Shown one piece after another: positions 33,525 to 41,462 of a stretch of DNA of 64,000 bases. The notes under the pieces were generated by a model that ran no database searches, was not told where the DNA came from, and was given only the letters and a program-made list of their open reading frames with translations. The stretch lies in contig NC_021915.1 in the NCBI RefSeq assembly GCF_000442645.1, positions 2,480,001 through 2,544,000 on the forward strand, given 5' to 3'. Source of the stretch: Corynebacterium maris DSM 45190 (GTDB lineage Bacteria; Actinomycetota; Actinomycetes; Mycobacteriales; Mycobacteriaceae). Every line of letters starts with the position of its first letter. Positions within the stretch are counted from its first letter, which is position 1. Position numbers and translations under genes: made by a program.

Positions 33525-34814
33525 TTACGCCTCCAGCACGTCGTGGCGCACGATGGTCTGATCACGGCCCGGGCCGACGCCGATGTAGGAGATCCGGCAG
33601 CCGGAGAGCTCTTCGAGGCGCAGCACGTAGTCCTGTGCCTTCTGCGGCAGGTCCTCGAACTGGGTGACGCCGGTGATGTCCTCGTCCCAGGCGGGCATCG
33701 TCTCGTAGATCGGGGTGGCGTGGTGGACCTGGGACTGGGTCAACGGCATCTCGTCGAAACGCTCGCCGTCGACCTCGTAGGCGACGCAGATCGGGATCTC
33801 GCCGATGCCGGTGAGCACGTCCAGCTTGGTCAGGAAGTAGTCGGTGAAACCGTTGACGCGGGAGGCGTAGCGGGCGATGACCGAGTCGTACCAGCCGCAA
33901 CGGCGCTTACGCCCGGTGTTGACGCCGACCTCTCCGCCGACCTCCTGCAGGTACTCGCCCCACTTGTCGAAGAGTTCGGTCGGGAACGGGCCCGCGCCGA
34001 CGCGGGTGGTGTAGGCCTTGATGATGCCCAGCGCGGACGTGATGCGCGTGGGTCCGACGCCGGCGCCGACGCAGGCGCCGCCGGCGGTCGGGTTCGAGGA
34101 GGTCACGAACGGGTAAGTGCCGTGGTCGACGTCGAGCATGGTGGCCTGGCCGCCCTCCATGAGCACGTGCTTGCCCTCGTCCAGCGCCCGGTTCAGCACC
34201 TGCTCGGAGTCGATGACCATCGGCTCGAGGCGATCGCGGTAGCCGAGGAAGTAGTCGACGATCTCCTCCGGGTCGATCGCCTTGCGGTTGTACATCTTGA
34301 CCAGCATCTGGTTTTTGACGTCGAGGGCGGACTCGATCTTCTGGCGCAGGATCGACTCGTCGAACACGTCCTGCACGCGAATGCCGACGCGGCCGATCTT
34401 GTCCGCGTAGGTCGGGCCGATGCCGCGGCCGGTGGTGCCGATGGCGCGCTTGCCCAGGAAACGTTCCTGCACCCGGTCGAGCACCTGGTGGTAGGGGGCG
34501 ACCAGGTGGGCGTTGGCGGAGATGCGCAGCCGCGAAGTGTCGGCGCCCCGGGCCTCGAGTCCGTCGATCTCCTCGAACAGCGCCTCCAGGTTGACCACTA
34601 CGCCGTTGCCCAGCACCGGGGTGGCGTTCTCGGAGAGTATCCCGGCGGGCAGGAGCTTGAGCTCGTACTTTTCACCGCCGACGACGACGGTGTGTCCGGC
34701 GTTGTTGCCGCCGTTCGGCTTGACCACGTAGTCGACGCGTCCGCCGAGGATGTCGGTGGCCTTGCCCTTGCCTTCGTCGCCCCACTGGGCGCCCACGATC
34801 ACGATTGCAGCCAT
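33525..34814 (-). CDS. purA: Adenylosuccinate synthetase
   Basis: A 429-residue enzyme joining IMP and aspartate with GTP to adenylosuccinate, the first step from IMP to AMP. The N-terminal P-loop QWGDEGKGKATD is complete, with GGNNAGHTVV (IMP/Mg site), TTGRGIGPTYADK, and the VGPTRI segment at expected positions. Length matches the family. purT follows immediately. The upstream gap to the next divergent gene is 110 bp. Confidence 0.96.
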   Translation of the reverse strand: MAAIVIVGAQWGDEGKGKATDILGGRVDYVVKPNGGNNAGHTVVVGGEKYELKLLPAGILSENATPVLGNGVVVNLEALFEEIDGLEARGADTSRLRISANAHLVAPYHQVLDRVQERFLGKRAIGTTGRGIGPTYADKIGRVGIRVQDVFDESILRQKIESALDVKNQMLVKMYNRKAIDPEEIVDYFLGYRDRLEPMVIDSEQVLNRALDEGKHVLMEGGQATMLDVDHGTYPFVTSSNPTAGGACVGAGVGPTRITSALGIIKAYTTRVGAGPFPTELFDKWGEYLQEVGGEVGVNTGRKRRCGWYDSVIARYASRVNGFTDYFLTKLDVLTGIGEIPICVAYEVDGERFDEMPLTQSQVHHATPIYETMPAWDEDITGVTQFEDLPQKAQDYVLRLEELSGCRISYIGVGPGRDQTIVRHDVLEA

Positions 34815-34924
34815 GTGCTTGTCTCAGTCTCTCCCGGTTTTTGGGTTTGTCCGGACCCGGCACGGATCGACGGACGTTAGGACATTGATTAATCCTACCC
34901 GTTCAGGGACTAGAATCCTGTTTC

Positions 34925-35908
34925 ATGCGCCTTATCGTTATGCGGTGCGGGGCCCCGGAGTTCCGGGTTCCCGACGTGTCTGTGCTCCGCGAACTTGTCG
35001 ACGTCCGCCGGCTCGAGACCGTCGACGTCTCCGCCGTACCTACCCGGAAGGAGCTGCGGATTCTCGATGAGGCCGCCGCCGAGGCCCTGCCCGTCGACCC
35101 GACGCCGTCCCTCGATGAGATCGCGGCGCAGCCCGACGTCGAGCACCTGCGCGAGCCGCGGCCCGCCCCGCAGCGGCCCGAGGAGGAATTGCGGGTGGTG
35201 GTGGTCGGTTCCGACGCCGCCCTGTCCGCGGTGCTCACCCGCATGATGCGCGCCGATTACCTGTGGGCGACCGTCGGTTACGTTCCGGCCACGCCCGGTT
35301 CTCCCGCCGCCACGACCTGGTCGTTGCCTGAGTCGCCGGAGGCCGCGTTCCGGCTAGCGGCGGCCGGCTCCGTGCGCCCCATGCCCACGATCCGCAACGA
35401 CGCTGGTTTGGTGGTCGCCGGCTCCGCGACGATCACCGCCTGGGACGACAGGGCCTTCGTCGGCGAGGTCGTCGTCGACGAGGACACCCTCGTCTTCGCG
35501 GAAAAGCGTCAGGAAGAGGCCCGTTTCTACGGCCAGTTCGGCGTCCGCCTAGTGCCCACCGCCGACGCGCCCGGCATCGCGGCGGTGCGCATGACCACCC
35601 CGGCGACCGTGCCGGAGAACCGGCGCGGTGGCCGCGGGCTGCGTGGCTGGGTAGGCAAAAGGATGGCCGGATCGATGCCGCCGGTGCAGGTGCAGGCCTG
35701 GTCGGAGACGAAGGCCTTGGCCTGGCTGGTGGAGCAGGCGCCGTTGGAACCCGGCGGGGTGGACCCCGACTCCCTGCTGCGCGGACGCGCGGTGCAAAGC
35801 GGTGGCAGCGACATCGCCGTCACCGTGGACGGGGTGCGCGGCAAACGTCCGGTCACGCGGGTGACGTTTTATCGACACCTGCGGGACCTCCAGGCCGTGA
35901 GAATATAG
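34925..35908 (+). CDS. Conserved hypothetical protein next to purA
   Basis: A 327-residue protein of unknown function. The first about 80 residues are acidic with many Val and Glu; the rest looks like an alpha/beta domain with strands ELRVVVVGSDAALSAVL, LWATVGYVPAT and TIRNDAGLVVAGSATITAW, then a basic region (RRGGRGLRGWVGKRM). No membrane segment or signal is seen. M. tuberculosis has a conserved hypothetical (Rv0358, by memory) divergent from purA in the same place. A TAGAAT box (34911-34916) ends 8 nt before the ATG, so the start may be leaderless. Confidence 0.65.
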   Translation: MRLIVMRCGAPEFRVPDVSVLRELVDVRRLETVDVSAVPTRKELRILDEAAAEALPVDPTPSLDEIAAQPDVEHLREPRPAPQRPEEELRVVVVGSDAALSAVLTRMMRADYLWATVGYVPATPGSPAATTWSLPESPEAAFRLAAAGSVRPMPTIRNDAGLVVAGSATITAWDDRAFVGEVVVDEDTLVFAEKRQEEARFYGQFGVRLVPTADAPGIAAVRMTTPATVPENRRGGRGLRGWVGKRMAGSMPPVQVQAWSETKALAWLVEQAPLEPGGVDPDSLLRGRAVQSGGSDIAVTVDGVRGKRPVTRVTFYRHLRDLQAVRI

Positions 35909-36272
35909 AATGTGACCAATATCACTATTGACAAATTTTTACCCATCTGTGATGTGACTTTGAGGAATCTTTAACCTTCAGGATCGCCCGGTTGTCGTTT
36001 TCCCCCTACTCATGATTTTCAAAATTTCCAAATCGGGGCTGCGTATCCACCCCTTTTAGCGTCCCCGCCCCGGCGACTCATGGCGGTAGGCGCATACGTG
36101 CCGTATTTCAAGGCGCGAGTCAGCACTCATATTTACTTGAACAATCATCCATGCAATCTTCAGCGAACGTTCTTAACGTGGTTGGTGTTGGTCGATGAGG
36201 CGCACTCAGCGCTTCTCGATCGCAGAATTTAGATACAGCACGAACAACAACTTTTCACTGGAGGAACATCAC
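35909..36272 (+). promoter_or_regulatory. Long AT-rich upstream region of the DUF2382 gene, with a GlxR-like site
   Basis: A 364-nt region without a gene. At 35911-35926 TGTGA-N6-TCAC(T) matches the GlxR/CRP-type consensus TGTGA-N6-TCACA in all but the last base. TTGACA follows at 35928-35933 but has no good -10. A weak hairpin (GGGG/CCCC arms) lies at about 36033-36053. The segment from about 36120 to 36270 is AT-rich and ends in a strong Shine-Dalgarno (GGAGGAA, about 36260-36266), so the promoter for the stress protein is probably there, but I cannot place it. Confidence 0.4.
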
Positions 36273-37205
36273 ATGGCTACCAACCGTCAGATCCGCGAAC
36301 TGCTCGACGCCACCGCTTACGACGTAGACGGCGACAAGCTGGGCAACGTCAAGGAGGTGTACATCAACGACACCACCGGCCAGCCGGATTTCGTTGAGGT
36401 CAACCACGGCCTGTTCGGCATGAATTCCTCCCTGGTCCCGCTCCGTGGCCATTCCCTCGCCGGCGAGGACCTGCGCCTGGCATTCAACAAGGACCGCATC
36501 AAGGACGCCCCGAACCTGGAGGATGAGGCCCACCTGTCCACCGACGAGCAGCAGTCCCTGTACGCCCACTACGGCCTGGACGCCACTGAAAACGTGACCA
36601 CCTACGAGCCGGATCACCGCGACCGTGCCGGTCTCACCGACCAGCCCCGCACCGCCGGCGTCGGCGGCGGTGCCGACCAGGACGTCGCCGACGTCAACCG
36701 TCCCAACACTGGAGCAGGCTTCGCCACCGGCGCCGGCCTCGAGACGGATGCAGAGCGCGTCGCCGAGGCTGACCGCGTCGCTGACGCCGACCGCAACCGT
36801 GTCGCCGGCACCGAGACCGACGGCGTCATCCGTTCTGAGGAGCGCCTGAACGTGGACAAGGACCGCGTCGACGCCGGCGAGGCCCGCCTGCGCAAGTACG
36901 TCGTCCACGACACCGAGACCGTCGAGGTCCCGGTCGAGCGCGAAGAGGTCCACGTCGAGCGCACCCCGCTGGACGCCGATGACGCCGCCGCCGTCCGCAA
37001 CGCCGACCTCGGCGAGGACGAAGCCTCCGTCACCCTCAGCGAAGAGCGCGTGAACGTCTCCAAGGACACCGTCCCGGTGGAGAAGGTCAGCCTGGAAAAG
37101 GACACCGTCCGTGACACCGAGACCGTCTCCGAGGACGTCGCCAAGGAGCGCGTCGAGACCGACCTCACCGACGAAGAAGCGGCCCGTCGCCGCGACCGTC
37201 GCTAA
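36273..37205 (+). CDS. PRC-barrel and DUF2382 stress-response protein
   Basis: A 310-residue, very acidic soluble protein. Residues about 5-80 form a PRC-barrel domain (ATAYDVDGDKLGNVKEVYIN, then PDFVEVNHGLFG). A Gly/Asp/Arg-rich linker follows. Residues about 180-300 are DUF2382, seen as two copies of a strand-rich unit (RSEERLNVDKDRVDAGEARL and LSEERVNVSKDTVPVEKVSL). The family is linked to general stress and desiccation responses in other bacteria, but its action is unknown. The ATG at 36273 has a strong GGAGGAA upstream; a longer in-frame start at 36195 lacks one. A strong terminator follows. Confidence 0.85.
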   Translation: MATNRQIRELLDATAYDVDGDKLGNVKEVYINDTTGQPDFVEVNHGLFGMNSSLVPLRGHSLAGEDLRLAFNKDRIKDAPNLEDEAHLSTDEQQSLYAHYGLDATENVTTYEPDHRDRAGLTDQPRTAGVGGGADQDVADVNRPNTGAGFATGAGLETDAERVAEADRVADADRNRVAGTETDGVIRSEERLNVDKDRVDAGEARLRKYVVHDTETVEVPVEREEVHVERTPLDADDAAAVRNADLGEDEASVTLSEERVNVSKDTVPVEKVSLEKDTVRDTETVSEDVAKERVETDLTDEEAARRRDRR

Positions 37206-37249
37206 GCCAGCGACCGGCTGGGCGTAGCACCCCACGGCCCTAGCGCCAG

Positions 37250-37289
37250 AACCCCTCGGCGGCCTCCACAAGGAGGTCGCCGAGGGGTT
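37250..37289. terminator. Strong bidirectional terminator between convergent genes
   Basis: A nearly perfect 18-bp stem (AACCCCTCGGCGG..CCTCC with its complement, one mismatch, 4-nt loop) lies 45 nt after the DUF2382 stop and 21 nt after the FUSC stop on the other strand. There are short T/C-rich tails on both sides, so it can end both convergent transcripts. Confidence 0.8.
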
Positions 37290-37309
37290 CGTTGATTCAT
37301 CGGGGCGTC

Positions 37310-38485
37310 TTAAGCGTCGTCCTCCCACACCTCCGGCGGGTAGGCCGGCGTCTCCGACGTCGGGGCCAACACAGCCACCGCAGACTCCCGCGACATGCCG
37401 CAGACCTCCAGCAGATCCGAAATGATGGACCGCGACTGCGCCAAGATCACATAAGCGGACAGCACCGACTTGTCGTCCACGACGTCCATGCCCGCTTTCG
37501 CCCCCAACGCACGCAACCGGTTGACCAGCTCCGGAATCTCCAGCGCCTCCTCCGACTCATCCTTGCCCTCGAACACGTCGCTCAGCGACAGCGACACCGC
37601 CGCCAATTCGTCGAGGATCTCCAACTGCGCTTCACTGACCTCGTCCCGGTCCTCCGTGAGGACCAGCGCCCGCCGGGCCAGAACACGCGCGTTACGGACC
37701 ATGTTGTCCACCGGGTTGACCGCCCGCTCGAAGTGACGCACGTGCCTGCGCGCACTCCACAGAATCGGCGACAACCGGGACGTCTCCATTCCCGAGCGCG
37801 CCGCCGTCTCCATGGCGTTGATGCTGTCCTGCGAACCGCGGGCGGCGGTCAACGCCTCATCGATCTTCTCGACGTCGCGCTCGCGCAGACCGTCAGAGAT
37901 ATCGTCCAACACCGACGAGGCCATCTCCAGCACTTTCGCCGCCTGCTCCCTACCCCGGCGCAGCGGCGCCGACGGGATCAGCGCCGCCGCCGACAAACCG
38001 ATGAGTGAGCCCACGATGGCGTCCATCGTGCGGTCCAGACCAGTCATCTCCGCACCGGGCGGCATGATCGTGGAAATCAGGATCGCGCCGATGGCGACCT
38101 GATTGTTGACCATCTGGGAAGTGGTGACGAACGACGCCAGCGTCAACGACACCGCCACGATGATGGCCAGTTGCCACGCGCCAGGCCCCAGCCACAGGGA
38201 CAACAAGTCACCGACCAGCACGCCGAGGACACTGCCCAGCGACATGTCCAGCGCCCGTTTGATGCGGTCCACGCCCGACAGCCCGAGAATGATGACCACC
38301 GTGATGGGGGCGAAGAACGGCATCTCGTGCCCCAGCAACTGCTGCGCGGCCCAGTAGGCCACGCCCGCCGCGATGGTGATCTGAATGATGGAGATGGCAC
38401 GTGTCCGCAGGCGGCGCGACCGCGCCTGCAGGGATTGGTCGATGACCTTGAGCCTCTCCCTCGTGCCCATGCGTTGCTTTGCCAT
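37310..38485 (-). CDS. FUSC-family membrane protein
   Basis: A 391-residue protein. The N-terminal half has about six hydrophobic segments from residues 30 to 175 (ISIIQITIAAGVAYWAAQQL, PFFAPITVVIILGLSG, LAIIVAVSLTLASF and others), the FUSC/aromatic acid exporter pattern. The C-terminal half is a soluble, helical, acidic domain (about residues 180-391). The substrate is unknown. ATG 38485 is preferred because a TAAGCT box (38493-38498, minus strand) ends 7 nt before it; ATG 38470 and 38527 are alternatives. It faces the DUF2382 gene tail to tail. Confidence 0.75.
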   Translation of the reverse strand: MAKQRMGTRERLKVIDQSLQARSRRLRTRAISIIQITIAAGVAYWAAQQLLGHEMPFFAPITVVIILGLSGVDRIKRALDMSLGSVLGVLVGDLLSLWLGPGAWQLAIIVAVSLTLASFVTTSQMVNNQVAIGAILISTIMPPGAEMTGLDRTMDAIVGSLIGLSAAALIPSAPLRRGREQAAKVLEMASSVLDDISDGLRERDVEKIDEALTAARGSQDSINAMETAARSGMETSRLSPILWSARRHVRHFERAVNPVDNMVRNARVLARRALVLTEDRDEVSEAQLEILDELAAVSLSLSDVFEGKDESEEALEIPELVNRLRALGAKAGMDVVDDKSVLSAYVILAQSRSIISDLLEVCGMSRESAVAVLAPTSETPAYPPEVWEDDA

Positions 38486-38532
38486 GCCCCTGAGCTTATC
38501 GCCCCGCAGGAGCTGCGCCATACCCACAGAAA

Positions 38533-38565
38533 ACTCCCCGCCCTCCGTACGGGAAGGCGGGGAGA
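38533..38565 (-). terminator. fba: Terminator of the aldolase gene
   Basis: An inverted repeat with CTCCCCGCC/GGCGGGGAG arms and a short loop, followed on the minus strand by TTTTC. It lies 17 nt after the fba stop and separates fba from the FUSC gene downstream. Confidence 0.8.
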
Positions 38566-38581
38566 AATCGCAGTTCGGGTC

Positions 38582-39616
38582 TTACTTGGAGACGGACTTG
38601 CCTGCGGAGTGCAGGTCCTGGCAGGACTCGATGACGCGCTCGGCCATGGACTGCTCAGCCTTCTTGAGGTAGCTGCGCGGGTCGTAGACCTTCTTGTTGC
38701 CGACCTCGCCGTCGATCTTCAGCACACCGTCGTAGTTCTGGAACATGTGGCTGACGATCGGGCGGCTGAAGGCGTACTGGGTGTCGGTGTCGACGTTCAT
38801 CTTGATCACGCCGTAGGACAGCGCCTCCTCGATGTCCTCGACCGACGAGCCGGAACCACCGTGGAAGACCAGGTCGAACGGCTTCGCGCCGGCCTCCAGG
38901 CCGGCCTTCTTGACGGCGACGTCCTGGCCCTGGCGCAGGATCTCCGGGCGCAGCTTGACGTTGCCCGGCTTGTACACGCCGTGGACGTTTCCGAAGGTGG
39001 CGGCCAGCAGGTAGCGACCCTTCTCACCCAGGCCCAAGGCGTCGACGGTCTTCTCGAAGTCACCCGGGGTGGTGTACATCTTGTCGCCCATCTCGCCGGT
39101 CACGCCGTCCTCTTCACCGCCGACGACGCCGATCTCGACCTCGAGGATGATGTTCGCGGCCGTGGACTTCGCCAGCAATTCCTGGGCGATCTCCAGGTTT
39201 TCCTCCAGTTCAACGGCGGAGCCGTCCCACATGTGGGATTGGAACAGCGGCAACTGACCGGCGTTGACGCGCTCCTGGGAGATCTCGAGCAGCGGACGCA
39301 CGAAGGTGTCCAGCTTTTCCTTCTGGCAATGATCCGTGTGCAGGGCGACGTTGATGCCGTAGTGCTTCGCGGCTTCGTGAGCGAAGGCGGCCAAGGCGCT
39401 CGCGCCGGCGACCATGTTCTTCACCCCCAGGCCAGAGCCGAACTCGGAGCCACCAGTGGAGAACTGGATGATGCCGTCGGACTCCGCCTCGGCGAAGCCC
39501 TTCAGAGCGGCGTTGATCGTCTCGGACGAGGTGCAGTTGATCGCGGGGTAGGCGTAGCCGCCTTCCTTGGCGCGGTCGAGCATCTCGTTGTAGACCTCGG
39601 GAGTTGCGATAGGCAT
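38582..39616 (-). CDS. fba: Fructose-bisphosphate aldolase, class II
   Basis: A 344-residue zinc aldolase that cleaves fructose 1,6-bisphosphate into dihydroxyacetone phosphate and glyceraldehyde 3-phosphate. Metal and phosphate elements are present: NVALHTDHCQK (Asp-His ligand pair), VEIGVVGGEEDG and VFHGGSGSSVEDI. A GGAGG Shine-Dalgarno lies 8-12 nt before the ATG. In the upstream region an imperfect hairpin (TGTCA/TGACA and GCCTT/AAGGC arms, 39693-39720) could be an operator or a leader structure. The gene has its own terminator. Confidence 0.95.
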   Translation of the reverse strand: MPIATPEVYNEMLDRAKEGGYAYPAINCTSSETINAALKGFAEAESDGIIQFSTGGSEFGSGLGVKNMVAGASALAAFAHEAAKHYGINVALHTDHCQKEKLDTFVRPLLEISQERVNAGQLPLFQSHMWDGSAVELEENLEIAQELLAKSTAANIILEVEIGVVGGEEDGVTGEMGDKMYTTPGDFEKTVDALGLGEKGRYLLAATFGNVHGVYKPGNVKLRPEILRQGQDVAVKKAGLEAGAKPFDLVFHGGSGSSVEDIEEALSYGVIKMNVDTDTQYAFSRPIVSHMFQNYDGVLKIDGEVGNKKVYDPRSYLKKAEQSMAERVIESCQDLHSAGKSVSK

Positions 39617-39770
39617 ATCTATATTCCTCCGTCACATATGCGTGTTGGTGCGTTCAGTGCACAGGTCGCGCCGCCACGTGCAGCGCGTTAATTGTCAGTA
39701 TGCCTTCTTTAAGGCTGACATGCCCGCCGTCCCCACCCCCTCACCACTGAATGCGGGGAGACGGAAAGCG

Positions 39771-39803
39771 AAACACGCCGCGTCCAGGTGACGCGGCGTG
39801 TTT
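39771..39803 (-). terminator. Terminator of the first EamA transporter gene
   Basis: A perfect inverted repeat with AACACGCCGCG/CGCGGCGTGTT arms, followed by T/C-rich tails on both strands. It lies 31 nt after the stop of the transporter at 39834 and before the fba promoter region. Confidence 0.8.
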
Positions 39804-39833
39804 CTCATCCGATAGAAGTCGAGGGGTCCTCAG

Positions 39834-41012
39834 CTATTCTTCCCGAGGGGTGCGGGTGTCCGTGCGGATTGTGCCGACCTCCGCGAAGTCCCCTTCTCGG
39901 TAACTGGTGGAGTGCTGCTTTTCCAGGCCCACCGGTTTGACGTCCTTGCCCTTGATAAAGAGCTTGTGGACTCCGTTCTGGTATCCCACTGCGCCCAGGA
40001 CCAGAACCACGCCGACGACCTGGAGAACGGTCGGGATCTCGGCGTAGATGACGGCGGCGATGAAGATCGTGGAGACCGGGGACAGCAGCAGCAGGCCACC
40101 GGAGAGCGTGGCGTCCATGTTGGAGGAACCGATCTGGACGAAGGTCCAGGCGATGAACTGACCCAGCACCGCGAGCATGATCATGTTGACCCAGTTCATG
40201 GCGTCGATCGGGTCACCGGCCATGGCCTCCGGGTTGACCGTCGGCAGCTCGCCGTCGATCAGGACGCCCTGGGTGAGGTTGAAGCCCTCGCCGCGGATGA
40301 GCATCCAGATGATCGGGGCGATGCCCTGGAAGATCGTGACGATGAAGATCGGCTGGACGTACTTGCCCGGGTTGACCACGGTGGCCTTACGCGAGGTGTA
40401 CAGGTAAGTGCCATAGCAGATGCCGGAGACCAGGCCGGCGACGGTGCCCAGGACTGCGGTCGGGATGCCCCACACCTCGGCGGGGCCGGCGGCGGCCTCG
40501 TAGCCCGGCATCAGCATGTCGAACACGCCGCCGACGGCGACGATGCCGACGGCCATGACCGGCAGAACCAACCAGTAGGAGCGGGGGATGCGCTCACGGT
40601 CGATGAAGAAGGCCAGCAGCGGCAGGATAATCACCTGCAAGTTCAGCAACACCGACGCAATGCCGGCGCCGACGAAGAAGATCGAGTAGTTCCAGGCCGT
40701 GAAGTCGATGCCCAGAATCAAACCGGCGATGGCCGACCAAATGATGCCCGCCTTGTTCAGCCCGCCCTTCTTCTTGTACTCGCGCCAGGCGAAGGGAAGG
40801 AAAATGATGATCGGCAGCCAGCAGCGCAGCACCACGGAAGTGGCCGGCTCGAAGTTCGCGCCCTTGACCCAGATCGCGGAGAAAGCGAGGCAGGCGGTGC
40901 CGATCAGGAGGATGGCGACGGCCTTGCCGTGGGTCATTTCGTACTTGGGGGCGGTTCCGGCCTCATCTTTGATGGCCGCTGCAGTTGTCCCCGTCGTGTC
41001 GGTATAAGACAT
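39834..41012 (-). CDS. EamA/DMT-family transporter, copy 1
   Basis: A 392-residue membrane protein with ten hydrophobic segments, as in EamA-type drug/metabolite transporters. The first unit starts LLIGTACLAFSAIWVKGA and has FVGAGIASVLLNLQVIILP; the second has LGQFIAWTFVQIGSSNMDA and SGGLLLLSPVSTIFIAAV. It is about 90% identical over the core to the next gene upstream, differing mainly at the two ends, so the pair is a recent tandem duplication. The substrate is unknown; the urease operon starts about 2 kb away and diverges. ATG 41012 has AGGATC upstream and follows a strong promoter with a palindrome. The C-terminal 45 residues are hydrophilic and unlike copy 2. Confidence 0.85.
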   Translation of the reverse strand: MSYTDTTGTTAAAIKDEAGTAPKYEMTHGKAVAILLIGTACLAFSAIWVKGANFEPATSVVLRCWLPIIIFLPFAWREYKKKGGLNKAGIIWSAIAGLILGIDFTAWNYSIFFVGAGIASVLLNLQVIILPLLAFFIDRERIPRSYWLVLPVMAVGIVAVGGVFDMLMPGYEAAAGPAEVWGIPTAVLGTVAGLVSGICYGTYLYTSRKATVVNPGKYVQPIFIVTIFQGIAPIIWMLIRGEGFNLTQGVLIDGELPTVNPEAMAGDPIDAMNWVNMIMLAVLGQFIAWTFVQIGSSNMDATLSGGLLLLSPVSTIFIAAVIYAEIPTVLQVVGVVLVLGAVGYQNGVHKLFIKGKDVKPVGLEKQHSTSYREGDFAEVGTIRTDTRTPREE

Positions 41013-41032
41013 CAGGTGATCCTGTTTCTCTG

Positions 41033-41091
41033 AAAGGTGCAGCTCGAATGATTGCACCTTTAAATTTAACCGGCACTCCCGGTGAAAACAA
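41033..41091 (-). promoter_or_regulatory. Promoter and +1 operator-like palindrome of EamA copy 1
   Basis: On the minus strand TTGTTT (41091-41086), a 17-nt spacer and TAAATT (41068-41063) form a good SigA-type promoter. The expected start site falls inside the inverted repeat AAAGGTGCA-N11-TGCACCTTT (41033-41061), with 9-bp perfect arms. A palindrome covering +1 is a classical repressor operator position. An AAGGTGCA half-site also occurs upstream of copy 2 (42792-42799). Confidence 0.6.
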
Positions 41092-41390
41092 TCTCGCAAC
41101 CAACACTTGCCGCCATCCCCGGCCTGGCCGTGGACCTTTTCGACAGAACCGGGGCCCGCCCCCACGGCCAGCAAACCGGGGAGTGATCCGGCATTTTCCC
41201 AGCTTAATAATACCTTTACGCGGGGGTGTCCGAATGGGCACAAGGCACGTGAACATCCAGAACAAGAGGGCAATCCAGGAAAGGTGACATCAATCACACG
41301 GGATCCCCTTACCCCTTTCGAGGGGTGGCCTTCATACTTTCGAAGCATGTAGTTCCCCACCCTTCGGCCATCGTGCGAGGTAAAGGAAAG
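41092..41390. other. Intergenic region between the two EamA genes
   Basis: About 300 nt between the copy 1 promoter and the terminator of copy 2. It contains GC-rich stretches (GGCCGTGG and CCACGGCC-type elements around 41125 and 41165), a short AT-rich patch at about 41205 and no convincing gene on either strand. Several short frames exist but lack ribosome binding sites and typical composition. It is probably an upstream control region of copy 1 plus spacer left from the duplication. Confidence 0.4.
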
Positions 41391-41427
41391 AAAAATAGTG
41401 CCGCGTCCGATGACGCGGCACTATTTT
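41391..41427 (-). terminator. Terminator of the second EamA transporter gene
   Basis: An inverted repeat with AAAATAGTGCCGCGTC-type arms and a short loop, flanked by A and T runs, lies 36 nt after the stop of the transporter at 41463. It makes the two duplicated genes separate transcription units. Confidence 0.85.
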
Positions 41428-41462
41428 CACTTGAGAAGCGGGGATCGTTGACGAGCGACCAA

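Noticed and set aside
32340..34880. An 846-codon open frame on the plus strand
   Set aside because: It is antisense to purT and purA, both complete enzymes; composition is that of a shadow frame.
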